64,000 nucleotides of DNA from Marinicella rhabdoformis (GTDB lineage: Bacteria; Pseudomonadota; Gammaproteobacteria; Xanthomonadales; Marinicellaceae). Where the stretch lies: the NCBI RefSeq assembly GCF_009671245.1, contig NZ_VTFS01000001.1, forward strand, positions 1,213,914 to 1,277,913. Direction: 5' to 3'. The notes beneath the pieces were generated by a model. The model saw only the letters and a program-made list of their open reading frames with translations. It ran no database searches and had not been told where the DNA came from. Position numbers and translations under genes: made by a program. This document shows, piece after piece, positions 38,956 through 48,500 of the stretch; position 1 is the first letter of the stretch; each line of letters begins with the position of its first letter.

Positions 38956-38984
38956 AGCCCATTTTTAAAAATGGTTTCGAGTAG
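37608..38984 (+). CDS. Secreted FG-GAP repeat beta-propeller protein
   Basis: A 458-residue intact paralogue of the preceding gene, with nearly the same signal peptide (HRKKIVFSIALALG, cleavage likely after GYA). It has six FG-GAP repeats with D-x-N-x-D-G-x-x-D calcium loops, predicting an integrin-like propeller, and ends PIFKNGFE, the shared C-terminal tail. Such proteins usually mediate adhesion or surface binding. It starts 27 bases after the first gene, so the two are probably co-transcribed and arose by tandem duplication. Confidence 0.9.
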   Translation: MVIHRKKIVFSIALALGLSHSPGYAQFEPELELIDLNGNNGFIINGIAASDHSGISVSAAGDVNGDGIDDFIIGAERGNSNTGSSYVVFGTAGTITSPINLSNLDGSNGIVINSGSIYSSDFGASVSAAGDINGDGFDDIIIGAPFDHLGGQYMNGGSFVIFGSNTPFTSPLNTASLNGSNGFAIHGEEDFNYAGHSVSGAGDVNGDGIDDIIISAPDANDGAGRGYVVFGTDGPAQHPLNLSDLNGSNGITINMADVFSPNNNPVSAAGDVNGDGIDDIIIGVDRGDSYGNNNAGISYVIFGSDEGLPHPFNLYTINRLNGFTIHGVAEHDNSGVSVSAAGDVNGDGVDDIIIGAYRADPDGNDGAGSSYVVFGSIDLPPNPLFLSELNGTTGFTIHGVAADDNSGVSVSAAGDVNGDGFDDIIIGAERADPDGNNEAGSSYVIFGQEKPIFKNGFE

Positions 38985-39016
38985 TGCTTATAAACCACAT
39001 TAAATAAAACATAAAC

Positions 39017-40051
39017 ATGACCAATCGACTCGAACTCAACGGCTCAAGACAGTTTTGTAGCTGGCTCAATGAACACCAAATCAGTATCAGCTTTTCCACT
39101 TATCAAGCGGGTAAATTATTTTTTATCGGTATGCAAGATGCGCAGAAAATGTCGGTATTCGAACGGACTTTCGCACGCTGCATGGGCATAGGCTTGGACC
39201 CAAAAACAGACAGCCTCTGGGTGGCTAATTTATATCAGTTGTGGCGCTTTGAAAATGCTTTAAAACCTGGACAGTCACACCAAGGGTATGACCGGGTTTA
39301 TGTACCCCAAGTTGGCTATACCACCGGTGATATCGATGTCCACGACGTGGCCATTGATGATCAAGGTGTGCTGTTTGTGAACACCTTATTCAGCTGTTTG
39401 GCTCGCCCCAGTGAAACACACAGTTTTGAACCCATATGGCAACCACCCTTTATCAGCAAACTGGCTGCTGAGGATCGCTGTCACCTCAATGGACTGGCGG
39501 TCAAAGACGGTAAAGCGGCCTATGTCACCTGTGTCAGTCAAACTGATGTCAATGAAGGCTGGCGCGAACACCGTCAGGATGGTGGCGTGGTGATTGATGT
39601 ACAACATAATGAAGTGATTGCTGATGGACTGTCGATGCCACATTCGCCCAGGTGGTACAGAAACAAACTCTGGGTACTCAATTCCGGCCAAGGGGAGTTT
39701 GGCTATATTGATATGAAAACAGGCCAATTCGAAGTCGTGGCTTTTTGTCCAGGGTACTTGCGCGGCTTGAGCTTTCAGGGTAATTTTGCTGTGGTGGGCC
39801 TTTCCAAACCTCGGGGCAACAAAACTTTCGAGGGTTTGGCCTTGCATGATAAGCTCAAACATAAAAAAGTAGCGCCACGCTGTGGTTTACAAGTCATCAA
39901 CCTCAACACTGGTGACATTGTGCATGAACTGAGAATTGAGGGGATAGTAGAGGAACTGTATGATGTTTGTGTGTTGCCCAACACCCAACGACCCATGGCC
40001 ATAGGGTTTATGAATGAAGAGATCAGAAGGGTGTTGTCACTTCCATTTTAA
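39017..40051 (+). CDS. TIGR03032-like protein (predicted beta-propeller)
   Basis: A 344-residue protein resembling the uncharacterised TIGR03032 family, with the conserved stretches FFIGM, RCMGIGLDPKTDSLWVANLYQLWRFEN, DIDVHDVAID, RCHLNGLAVKDGKAAYVT, GLSMPHSPRWYRNKLWVLNSG and LRGLSF. The alternating strand-turn pattern suggests a propeller. No signal peptide. It follows the FG-GAP genes by 32 bases and may share their transcript. Function unknown; in other genomes related genes lie with TPR/sulfotransferase-type or surface genes. Confidence 0.75.
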   Translation: MTNRLELNGSRQFCSWLNEHQISISFSTYQAGKLFFIGMQDAQKMSVFERTFARCMGIGLDPKTDSLWVANLYQLWRFENALKPGQSHQGYDRVYVPQVGYTTGDIDVHDVAIDDQGVLFVNTLFSCLARPSETHSFEPIWQPPFISKLAAEDRCHLNGLAVKDGKAAYVTCVSQTDVNEGWREHRQDGGVVIDVQHNEVIADGLSMPHSPRWYRNKLWVLNSGQGEFGYIDMKTGQFEVVAFCPGYLRGLSFQGNFAVVGLSKPRGNKTFEGLALHDKLKHKKVAPRCGLQVINLNTGDIVHELRIEGIVEELYDVCVLPNTQRPMAIGFMNEEIRRVLSLPF

Positions 40052-40169
40052 GAGCGGCTGATCTCATTACGCAAACACAGTCACTGTGCTCACTGTGTGA
40101 TAGCGTATAGTTGGCATACATAAACATGCACTAAAGACTGACTTTTTTGACGGCTAATAAAGCTCACAA

Positions 40170-41642
40170 TCATTTTTCAGCTTGTTTGAAAACCGCAAAC
40201 CTGAGTGGAAAGATCATTCGGTAAATTAAAAAATAAGCAATGTTAAAAACCAGCACCATTTGAATATAAATCAGAAACCAGCCTTTTTGTGGAAAGACAT
40301 TGTGAATGATTAATGGCACCATAGACAACAAGTAAACCCAACCCAATGTACTCAACCTGGTTCTTTGTTTCGTTTTGGTTGATTCATAACCCACACTTTC
40401 AATGTATTCTTGTAAGTATTCCATGCTCGAATGGCTGGAAAGTTCGATGGGCAGCTTTTTTCCAGAAAACTTATATTCTATGATCATTTCAGTGCCAGAA
40501 AACTTGATGTAGCCAATTTTTTTATGGGGTATGACCTTAGGTTTCTTTAATAACTTTAAATCCATTTCATATTGAAACTGATCGATTGGGGCCAACACGC
40601 GTTTAGCCAAAACAATGCCTTCATGAGTCAGTTGAATGAATTGGTGGTCTGTTTTGGCCTTAGGGTTCCACAACAAGACGCCATCAAAGCAATCAAGCAC
40701 AGTGTCTGTCCCTGCATTAAGTTTTCCAAAATCAGGGTCTTGAGAGCGTTTCCTTAACATCCGTTCGTTATTGAAAATTTCTTCAGCCAATGAAAATGGT
40801 GCCAATATAATGGTCATAACAGTGGCCAGCAACCAAGCCAAATAGAGCCATAGCCTTAAACCAATTTGCTCAAACCTGGCCCAAACGCCCAACCTGATTT
40901 TTCGCCGCTCTATTAAACCAGCCATTTGAACAACCCACTCAGCGGGATTCAAACCGAAGTTACTGGCAAACAGTTTTTTTTCTGATTTTCTGAGTAATTC
41001 CAACAATATTGGATTTTCTGGATAACTGCGAATTGCGCCCAAGGCCACTTGAATCGATTCACGGTATTTCTTTCGCCTGAATAAATCCTCGGCCAATACT
41101 TGCTGTGTGATTTCATTGTCTGGATACTCAGCCACCAAGCGACTGAGGTATAGCTGTTGCTCTTCAGTGCGCTTCAGATGCTGAAATATTTGATAGGCCA
41201 AATAGAGCGTATCATGATCACTCCCAGCTTTTAAGGCGGTTTCGATTGATGCCAGCATTTCTTCATTGTTACCAATGTGGTAAGTAAAACACATAAAAGC
41301 AATGGCATAGTAATAAAACGAATGCTCCGGATACTCCGCAATCATGGCTTTCGCCGTTTGATAAGCCTGTTCTGCGCGGGCAACAAGGTACATATTGACC
41401 CAAACCCAGTTGTGAATGACCTGTTCATTTTGTGGGTGTTTATGTAAAATTTGATCAGACAATTCGCTTGCTTCATCAAATCTACCTAACATAAACAGCG
41501 CGACATTCTGTAACAGAAAATGCTCTAAATTTGCCTCATTTTCAATTGATTGAGGATGGTTTTCTAAAATTTGTAAGGCTTTATCTGGTTGGTTGGCTTC
41601 TTGGTAATGATGAGCCAATTGCAAATAATTATCGTCCATCAT
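40170..41642 (-). CDS. TPR-repeat membrane protein partnered with AAA ATPase
   Basis: A 490-residue protein of unknown function. The N-terminal 210 residues are helical TPR-like repeats (for example YLQLAHHYQEANQPDKALQI and LPYL-type helices). A hydrophobic segment lies near 265 to 290 (LWLYLAWLLATVMTIILAPF), then a soluble basic domain of about 120 residues (with GIVLAKRVLAPIDQFQYE), then two C-terminal helices. So the TPR part and the middle domain may lie on one membrane face. ATG 41642 gives a TGATG overlap with the AAA gene; a GTG at 41645 is also possible. Translational coupling implies a shared complex with the ATPase. Confidence 0.75.
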   Translation of the reverse strand: MMDDNYLQLAHHYQEANQPDKALQILENHPQSIENEANLEHFLLQNVALFMLGRFDEASELSDQILHKHPQNEQVIHNWVWVNMYLVARAEQAYQTAKAMIAEYPEHSFYYYAIAFMCFTYHIGNNEEMLASIETALKAGSDHDTLYLAYQIFQHLKRTEEQQLYLSRLVAEYPDNEITQQVLAEDLFRRKKYRESIQVALGAIRSYPENPILLELLRKSEKKLFASNFGLNPAEWVVQMAGLIERRKIRLGVWARFEQIGLRLWLYLAWLLATVMTIILAPFSLAEEIFNNERMLRKRSQDPDFGKLNAGTDTVLDCFDGVLLWNPKAKTDHQFIQLTHEGIVLAKRVLAPIDQFQYEMDLKLLKKPKVIPHKKIGYIKFSGTEMIIEYKFSGKKLPIELSSHSSMEYLQEYIESVGYESTKTKQRTRLSTLGWVYLLSMVPLIIHNVFPQKGWFLIYIQMVLVFNIAYFLIYRMIFPLRFAVFKQAEK

Positions 41643-42874
41643 CACAACAGCTTGTTGGCCTTCAAGTACAACTCGACACCTTGGTAGGTTTTATCAGAAC
41701 CTGCATATTTAACTACGTTTCTTGCAGTGGCTAACCAGTCATTGGTACTAGAATTAACCGACTTGAGCACCTGATTAAAATCTTTCATGGTTAACGCCTG
41801 CTCCTGACCTGATTCTATGTAACGCTCAACGGTTAACTCTCTCAACACTTCGACCAATCCATCAATATCAGCACCTGAGAAGTTAGTTAACTGCTGGTTT
41901 ATTTTTTTTAGGTCTATTTTTGCCAGCGGTAATTTTTCAAGTTTGTGCTCAAGTAAGTAAGCCCTTGCGGTTTCATCTGGTGGCGGAATAAAGATTTGAC
42001 GAGAAAATCGCCCAGGTCTTTTCATGGCTGAATCGATGTCCCAAGGCATGTTCGAAGCCGCTAAAAATAAAATGTCACTGTTGTCATGTCCCATACCATC
42101 CAGTTGATTGAGAAACTCATTGACCAATGTTCTGCTGTAGTCTGACTGTGACTTTCCCCGAGCATAGGCCAAAGCATCCAGCTCATCAAAAAACAAAACA
42201 GTGGGTGTGCTGTGCCTGGCTTTCTCAAAAATCAGCCGTAGATTGGCTTCACTTTCACCTACGTATTTGTCTAAAATATCGCTTATGGCCACAGGAATAA
42301 AAGTTGCATTGCATTCGTTGGCCACAGCACGGGCCAGCATCGTTTTTCCGCAGCCAGGCGGACCATACAGCAAAACACCACCGCCCGCTTTCTTGCCAAA
42401 CTTCTTAAAGATTTCTGGGTTTTTGAATGGTTCAATGATCTGAAGTTTCAATGTTTTTTTAACCGCCTCCAAGCCAGCAATGTCATTAAAACGTGTTATT
42501 TCTTCTGACAAATGATGAATGGAAACCACGTTGTCATCAGCTGGCGATGGTGTTCCATTTTGTCCACCACTGATGACGGTCAAGTTTGGGGAGGTGTTTT
42601 GCGGTTCGCTTGTAACCTCTGAAACCACTTCTTCGGGGGTGATTTGATCCCTACTTTTTTGTTCTGGTTCCTCACTGATCTGCGTATGAGTTGCGCACTG
42701 TTTCATCAAAACCTGTTCAATGTTCTCAAGTGGCCTTTGTTTTTCAATCAAGCTATATTGTTGATGGGCTTTATTCCACTGCCCTTCATTAAAGAACACC
42801 GAGGCCAATTCAGACCTGGCCTTGCAATCAAAAGGGTTCTCTAAAAGATGTTCCATCAATTGTTCTTTATTCAT
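41642..42874 (-). CDS. p97/FtsH-like AAA ATPase with N-terminal TPR-like segment
   Basis: A 410-residue classical AAA protein. Residues 1 to 60 look like one or two TPR helices pairs, 65 to 120 form a disordered acidic linker, and the AAA domain runs from about 128 with FNDIAGLEAVKKTL, Walker A GPPGCGKT (171 to 178), pore-loop-like KYVGES (203 to 208), Walker B VLFFDE (226 to 231), sensor 1 AASN and the arginine-finger motif RPGRFSRQ. A Vps4-like C-terminal helix follows. There is no protease domain. It probably remodels or unfolds proteins at the membrane with the downstream TPR protein. Divergent from the MoxR-vWA operon. Confidence 0.85.
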   Translation of the reverse strand: MNKEQLMEHLLENPFDCKARSELASVFFNEGQWNKAHQQYSLIEKQRPLENIEQVLMKQCATHTQISEEPEQKSRDQITPEEVVSEVTSEPQNTSPNLTVISGGQNGTPSPADDNVVSIHHLSEEITRFNDIAGLEAVKKTLKLQIIEPFKNPEIFKKFGKKAGGGVLLYGPPGCGKTMLARAVANECNATFIPVAISDILDKYVGESEANLRLIFEKARHSTPTVLFFDELDALAYARGKSQSDYSRTLVNEFLNQLDGMGHDNSDILFLAASNMPWDIDSAMKRPGRFSRQIFIPPPDETARAYLLEHKLEKLPLAKIDLKKINQQLTNFSGADIDGLVEVLRELTVERYIESGQEQALTMKDFNQVLKSVNSSTNDWLATARNVVKYAGSDKTYQGVELYLKANKLL

Positions 42875-43169
42875 GTATATGCGCCCTCGATTACTTGTTC
42901 TTTGATTTTAAGGTTTAACATTATCACCATCTTGAATTTTATGTGCAAGATTGCTGTGTCAATGTTAAGAAAGAAAATTTCCAGTGATTCAATTAAATCA
43001 CCTACTTGCAAACAAAAATCCAGCCAAACAATCAGTCAATATTTGCCAAAGATTTATTGGCTTCACGGTATTAAATAAAGTCACCATTGGTTCTGTAATG
43101 ATGATAACATTTTAGTTATATAACATTGTTTTAAAAACCTGCATATCCACAACCATCGACTCAAAACGC

Positions 43170-44168
43170 ATGACACCCAATGATCTTAAAAAATTTTTAG
43201 CCCAACTGATTCAACACAATATCCAAAGCAGTGTAATGATTTGGGGACCACCAGGAATAGGTAAATCAAGCGTGGTTAAACAGCTTTCTGACGAGCATGA
43301 TTTTGAATTCATTGATATCAGACTAAGTCAACTCGCACCCACAGACTTGAGGGGAATACCTGTACCTGAAAATGGCATCACGCATTGGGCTTCGCCAGAG
43401 TTCCTTCCACAAAAAGGACAAGGGATTTTGTTTCTTGATGAAATCAATATGGCCCCTCCTGCCATGCAAGGAGTTGCTCAGCAGCTCATTCTTGATCGCA
43501 AAGTGGGTAGTTATCGTGTACCTCCAGACTGGTATATTTGGGCTGCCGGTAACCGAAAAGAAGACCGTGCTGGGGTGTTTGAAATGCCAGCCCCGCTGGC
43601 CAATCGATTCATTCACTTGGAAACAACATGTGAAATCAACAGTTTCAAGCAGTATGCACTTCAAAAGGAGTTGTGTGAAAGAATAATCGCTTTTTTGGCC
43701 TTCCGTAAAGATTTGCTTCACCAGATGATGCCCAACGAGATGGCCTGGCCATCTCCCAGAAGCTGGGTAATGGCTGCCGGCTTACATCAGGCTGGACTGC
43801 CAATTGACAGTGCAGTCGGTCACGCCGCCGCCGCAGAATTCGAAGCTTTTTTATCCGTGACTGAAGACATACCTGATGTGGACGGCATCGTCAATGGTAA
43901 GGTCAAGCCAACATTCCCAAGCGAAGTGTCACTTCGTTATGCGACCACCCTGAGTCTGGTGGCTCGATCAGACGATGCAACCAAAGCATTGCATGCCTTG
44001 AGGTGGTTGGTGAATCAAGCCAATCCAGAGTGGGTACAATTATTTGCCGCTGATGCCTTTCCATTGTTCAGAGCAAAAGGTTTCATGGATGACTTACAGC
44101 AACAAATCATGAGTGAGCCCAAACTCAAAGCATTTTTAACCACTTATGTTCAGTTATTAAGCAGCTGA
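43170..44168 (+). CDS. MoxR-family AAA+ ATPase
   Basis: A 332-residue MoxR-like ATPase with Walker A GPPGIGKSS (26 to 34), a RLSQLAPTDLRGIP segment after the first strand, Walker B ILFLDEINMA (86 to 95), sensor 1 AAGN (125 to 128) and the PAPLANRFIHL arginine-finger region. MoxR ATPases usually act with a vWA protein to mature or activate a partner. The stop codon overlaps the start of the vWA gene (TGATG at 44166 to 44170), so the two are translationally coupled. Preceded by 295 bp of AT-rich divergent promoter region. Confidence 0.93.
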   Translation: MTPNDLKKFLAQLIQHNIQSSVMIWGPPGIGKSSVVKQLSDEHDFEFIDIRLSQLAPTDLRGIPVPENGITHWASPEFLPQKGQGILFLDEINMAPPAMQGVAQQLILDRKVGSYRVPPDWYIWAAGNRKEDRAGVFEMPAPLANRFIHLETTCEINSFKQYALQKELCERIIAFLAFRKDLLHQMMPNEMAWPSPRSWVMAAGLHQAGLPIDSAVGHAAAAEFEAFLSVTEDIPDVDGIVNGKVKPTFPSEVSLRYATTLSLVARSDDATKALHALRWLVNQANPEWVQLFAADAFPLFRAKGFMDDLQQQIMSEPKLKAFLTTYVQLLSS

Positions 44169-45472
44169 TGGATCAAGCCATCAGCAAATACTTGCTTCAG
44201 TTGCGCAAAGCCAATCCGTTTTTGGCCACTTTGTCTTTGATGGCTGATTATCGCTTTGACAACACTTGTCAGCATTTTAATACCGACGGCCAAGTCATTC
44301 GAATCAACACCACATACTTTGAGAACCTGAATGCTGCCGAAAGGACAGGACTGTTATTACATTTAACATTACACTCGGCATTACTCCACCCCATCAGGCG
44401 AGGCCTGCGAGATACACAGGTATGGAACATGGCTGCCGATGTAGTGGTGAATAACATCATCACAGAATCCGGAGACTTTTTACCACCCAAAAACACCGCT
44501 TTAGAGCCACAATATAGCGACCTATCGGTGGAACAGGTTTATGAAAAACTGATCGATTTACCACATCAAAACACCCAGCTGGCCGCCCTTGCCAAGCAGT
44601 GGATGGATCAAGGTTCAACTGCCAAACAAAACAACACCCAAACCACAACTGAAGATGAGGTAAATAAACAAGACAAACTGGAGCAATCACAAAATGATCG
44701 CCTCAGTCAAAATCAGGTCCGACAAATTTTGATGACCATGTATCCGCACCATCCAGACTTGCAAACAAACAAAGAAAACGCACAGCAATTACAATCAGAA
44801 AAAGAGTTCAAGACTGCGATCAAACAACACTGGCAAAATGCACTGCGAAAAGCCCAGGCAGCTCATCAAGTGACCTGTCGTGACCCAGGCATGATACCTG
44901 CCGGTTTGATGTTAGAAATCGATAAAATGATGAACCCAGAAATTGATTGGCGTTGGTTACTGTGGCATTTTGTGGTCCGCACCCCGAATGACTATGAGGG
45001 TTATGATCGCCGGTTCGTCCACAGCGGTTTGTATCTGGATAATTTGATGTCCAATCAATTAAAGGTGTTGGTGGCGATTGATACCAGTGGTTCAATTGAC
45101 AAACACGAATTGACTCAATTCATGAGTGAATTACTTGCCATTAACGCAGCTTACCCGTTCATTGAACTGGAACTGTACTATGTGGATGCCACCATCTACG
45201 GACCTTATTCAGTTAACAGCGACTCTGTCAGTCACCTGCCTCAAGGTGGTGGAGGCACAGATTTTTCCGTTTTTTTTGAGCGTGTGATTGATGCAAAGCA
45301 ACCTCATGAAACGGATGTCATTGTCTATTTTACCGACGGTTTTGGTCAATTTCCTGATCAAAAACCCGAAACAGAAACCCTTTGGCTGGTAGTCACTGGC
45401 GGCTTAGAAAGTGAAGCTTTTCCATTTGGTCAAGTGGTACGATTAAGTCAAACCAATGCCGAGGACAATTAA
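44168..45472 (+). CDS. vWA-domain protein with degenerate metallopeptidase-like N-domain (COG3864/DUF2201-like)
   Basis: A 434-residue partner of the MoxR ATPase. The N-terminal 130 residues resemble the DUF2201/COG3864 predicted metallopeptidase domain, with histidines at 65, 69 and 74 spaced as in HExxH-x4-H, but the glutamate is Leu66, and WNMAADVVVNNII follows. A charged Gln-rich linker (145 to 215) precedes a vWA domain with a complete MIDAS site: DTSGS (305 to 309), Thr364 in GGGTDF and Asp390 in FTDGFG. Metal-dependent substrate binding is expected while peptidase activity is doubtful. Middle gene of a three-gene operon. Confidence 0.87.
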   Translation: MDQAISKYLLQLRKANPFLATLSLMADYRFDNTCQHFNTDGQVIRINTTYFENLNAAERTGLLLHLTLHSALLHPIRRGLRDTQVWNMAADVVVNNIITESGDFLPPKNTALEPQYSDLSVEQVYEKLIDLPHQNTQLAALAKQWMDQGSTAKQNNTQTTTEDEVNKQDKLEQSQNDRLSQNQVRQILMTMYPHHPDLQTNKENAQQLQSEKEFKTAIKQHWQNALRKAQAAHQVTCRDPGMIPAGLMLEIDKMMNPEIDWRWLLWHFVVRTPNDYEGYDRRFVHSGLYLDNLMSNQLKVLVAIDTSGSIDKHELTQFMSELLAINAAYPFIELELYYVDATIYGPYSVNSDSVSHLPQGGGGTDFSVFFERVIDAKQPHETDVIVYFTDGFGQFPDQKPETETLWLVVTGGLESEAFPFGQVVRLSQTNAEDN

Positions 45473-45510
45473 ACTCTTGAGCTAATTAATAACATTCAGG
45501 AATACTCAAT

Positions 45511-48500
45511 ATGAAAAAAAATCAGCCCAGCCTACATTCAATATTAGTGACCTTATTAAACCCAAACGCAACAGAGACTGAGCTTGACAATGTATTGCAA
45601 CAGCTGGCTGATTTGGACCAAGCCAAAGGCTTACCACCGCTGGAACAGCGCCCCAAAAACAAAAAAGCAGTTTGTGCTTTGCTTGCCAGACAATCACCTG
45701 ACACCAGTCTGGCTGAGTTGGAACACTATTTAGATCATTATTATAAATCCATAGAAGTGGCGCGGTTGGTCGCCAGACACCCCAATATAGATATGTGGTG
45801 GATGGCTCGATTCAGTTATTTTTTGCCTACAGACGCCAAAGCGAACCCAATGTATGCACAACACAGCCAATCAGAAAAATGGACTTCATTGATAGACCAA
45901 AAGCCTACCGAAGCCAAACCTGGATCGTGGAGCAGAAGCTATGAGTCATTCAAAAGATTCACCATACATGAAGACCGGCCCCACTATTTCAAAATTCCCT
46001 ATTGGTTGGAAAATGGAACTTCCGCTGATAAAAGACACATCGCTGGGTTAAACCGAGTCGATGAATCTCTGCTTCAACCCTTGATAAAAGAAAAGTCTGC
46101 ACCTGTTCGTAAAGCCTTGGCTCAACGGAAAAACCCCTCTCAGGCCTTGGCCAGTTCTTTAGCGCAAGACCAAGCAAGGACTGTTCGACAGGCGTTGGCT
46201 GAAAATCCAGCTTGCCCACCTGAGGTTCTAGAGTTTTTGTCTCGTGATGACCATGAGCTGGTCAAACAAGCCGCATTGAATAACAGTGCCTGTCCCTCCG
46301 AAGCGGTACAGGCGGCAAAATTCCTAGAACAATTGACCCCTGAACCTGACCAAGTTCCCACTGAGCAGCTTGACCCGTCCGGCGTCATTGACTTGTTAGG
46401 CAATGAAGAAACCACAGCTGAGCAGCTACAAGTGATTTCAAAGCACACTGAAGCCTGTTTCAGATCAGGTGTTGCCTTACATCGGAACTGTCCTACAGAT
46501 TTATTAAATATTTTGTCAAATGACAACAACTTTGATGTCAAGCTTTCGGTTGCTTTTAATCCAAACACCGAAAAGGACACATTGCAAAAACTGCTTGATT
46601 TGAATGACGAACGTTATCACATGGCATTGGCCACAAACCCTTCATTAAGTGAGCAACAACAATTAACTTTGGTCGACCAGGGCAGTGAGGAAATTCGTTT
46701 GGATTTGGCCAACACCACAGAATCTGTCGTGGTTTGGCAAGCTTTGAGGGATTCTGAGCCCAAAGGAAAACAAAAAAAATCTTCCAAAAACAAAACATGG
46801 CGGGAATGTATTGACTTGTGCCTTGACCCCAAAGCCAAAGGATTATATGCCTTCCAGCGCAGCACCAAATACCGCTATTCATTTGTCAATAAATTGATAG
46901 CCAGACATCCTTTGTGCCCCAAGTCATTGTACGCAAATTATGCATTTTACTGCTTCCCCTCATTGGCACAAAACCCTGAGTTGACCTTGCTCTTGTTAGA
47001 AAACCCCAATGCCATCAAAGCAGAGGAGTATGCTGAGTGGAAAGTGTTGGAATGGTTGAAGTTGGATGAAATACCAGGTCATGTCGCCTGCCACTACCTG
47101 CATCACAATCACCCCAAGATCACCCGCAAAGTGGTGCAAAGCAAAGCAGCGCTTTTGGTTGACATCCAACCCCATGTATATGACGAGGACATTCACATCA
47201 GGAAAAACATTGCTGGATTAGAACAATGTACGCCATTCATGTTTGGTGTTTTGGCACATGATGAAAAAGAATCTGTCAGGGCAGCTGTGATAAACAATCC
47301 AAAATGTCCCGCTGATGTTTTGACTCGCTTGTCAGAGGACCCTGTGGCAGCAATTCGTGTCAGTGCCCAAAGTCATCCGAACTTTAAAAAAGCCACCGGT
47401 GGTAAGAAAAAAATAGAGTCACTGAAAAACAAGGGCACCAAAGCAAACCGCATCAAACAAGCCAAAACCACACAATCACTCAAAGTCATGCGGGACTTGG
47501 TGGAGGATCAGTCCACTGCAGTAAGAAAGGAGCTGGCAGCACGGAAAAAAGCACCACTTGATATATTGGAAAAGTTACAACATGATCAAGATACAGACAT
47601 CAGGGCATTGGTGGCCGCTCACCGCAATGCATCTCTGGAAATACACCAGCATTTGGTCAACGACAAACAAGAAAGCGTGCGCAGACATGCCTTGTCAGGA
47701 TTGGTGTATCATACAGCCATACACAACCCGGATGAATCTAAGCCAACTTACTCAGAACTGCTCTACGATGAAAACTTATTCATGCAATACCAAGATGACC
47801 CAAGTGACACCATCAGGGCCTTCATCGCTCAGCGCTCTACCCATGACAAAATACACCACACTTTTTTAAGCGACTCCAGTGAAAAAGTGAAAAAAGCATT
47901 GGCCACAAACCCAAGCATCAGTCACTCCATTGCTGAGGCGCTGTTAAAACAAGAACAACAGTGGGTAACACAAACACTGTGTCGCTATACACCGCATGTT
48001 GAAGTGTTTTTAAAATGCATGCATTACGATCAGTGGGTTGCCAGCACCATGGACCAAAATGACAGCATGATGGAAGTACCTGAAGTGTTGTATGCCATGG
48101 TTCGGAACAGCAACCCAGTCGTCAGGCGCCATGCGGCATACAGAGTCACTGATCCATCTGATATTGATTTACTGGTTCATGATGAAACATATGAAATCAC
48201 AGAGGTCATCGCTGGCAACAAACTGCTCAACGAAGAGCAAATCGAACATTTATTGCTCAAAGCAGACATGCCGATAGCTGAAAGCATGACATATTATCAA
48301 AAGAAATACTTCAAAAAGCACCTCAGTTCATTACTCAAACACAGCAACCCTTGTGTCAGGGCAGCCATACCAAGAAACTTAAAATTATCAAATAAAGCCA
48401 TCACTGAACTGATTGCTGATCCATCCCCAGCTGTGCGCTCAGCTGTTATATCAAGTAGTGAAAATAAACTCACACCCAAACATTTGAGCATTCTTAAAAA

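Noticed and set aside
40052-40169. Terminator-like inverted repeat CACAGTCACTGTG between convergent genes
   Set aside because: The arms are only six bases and there is no T run next to it.
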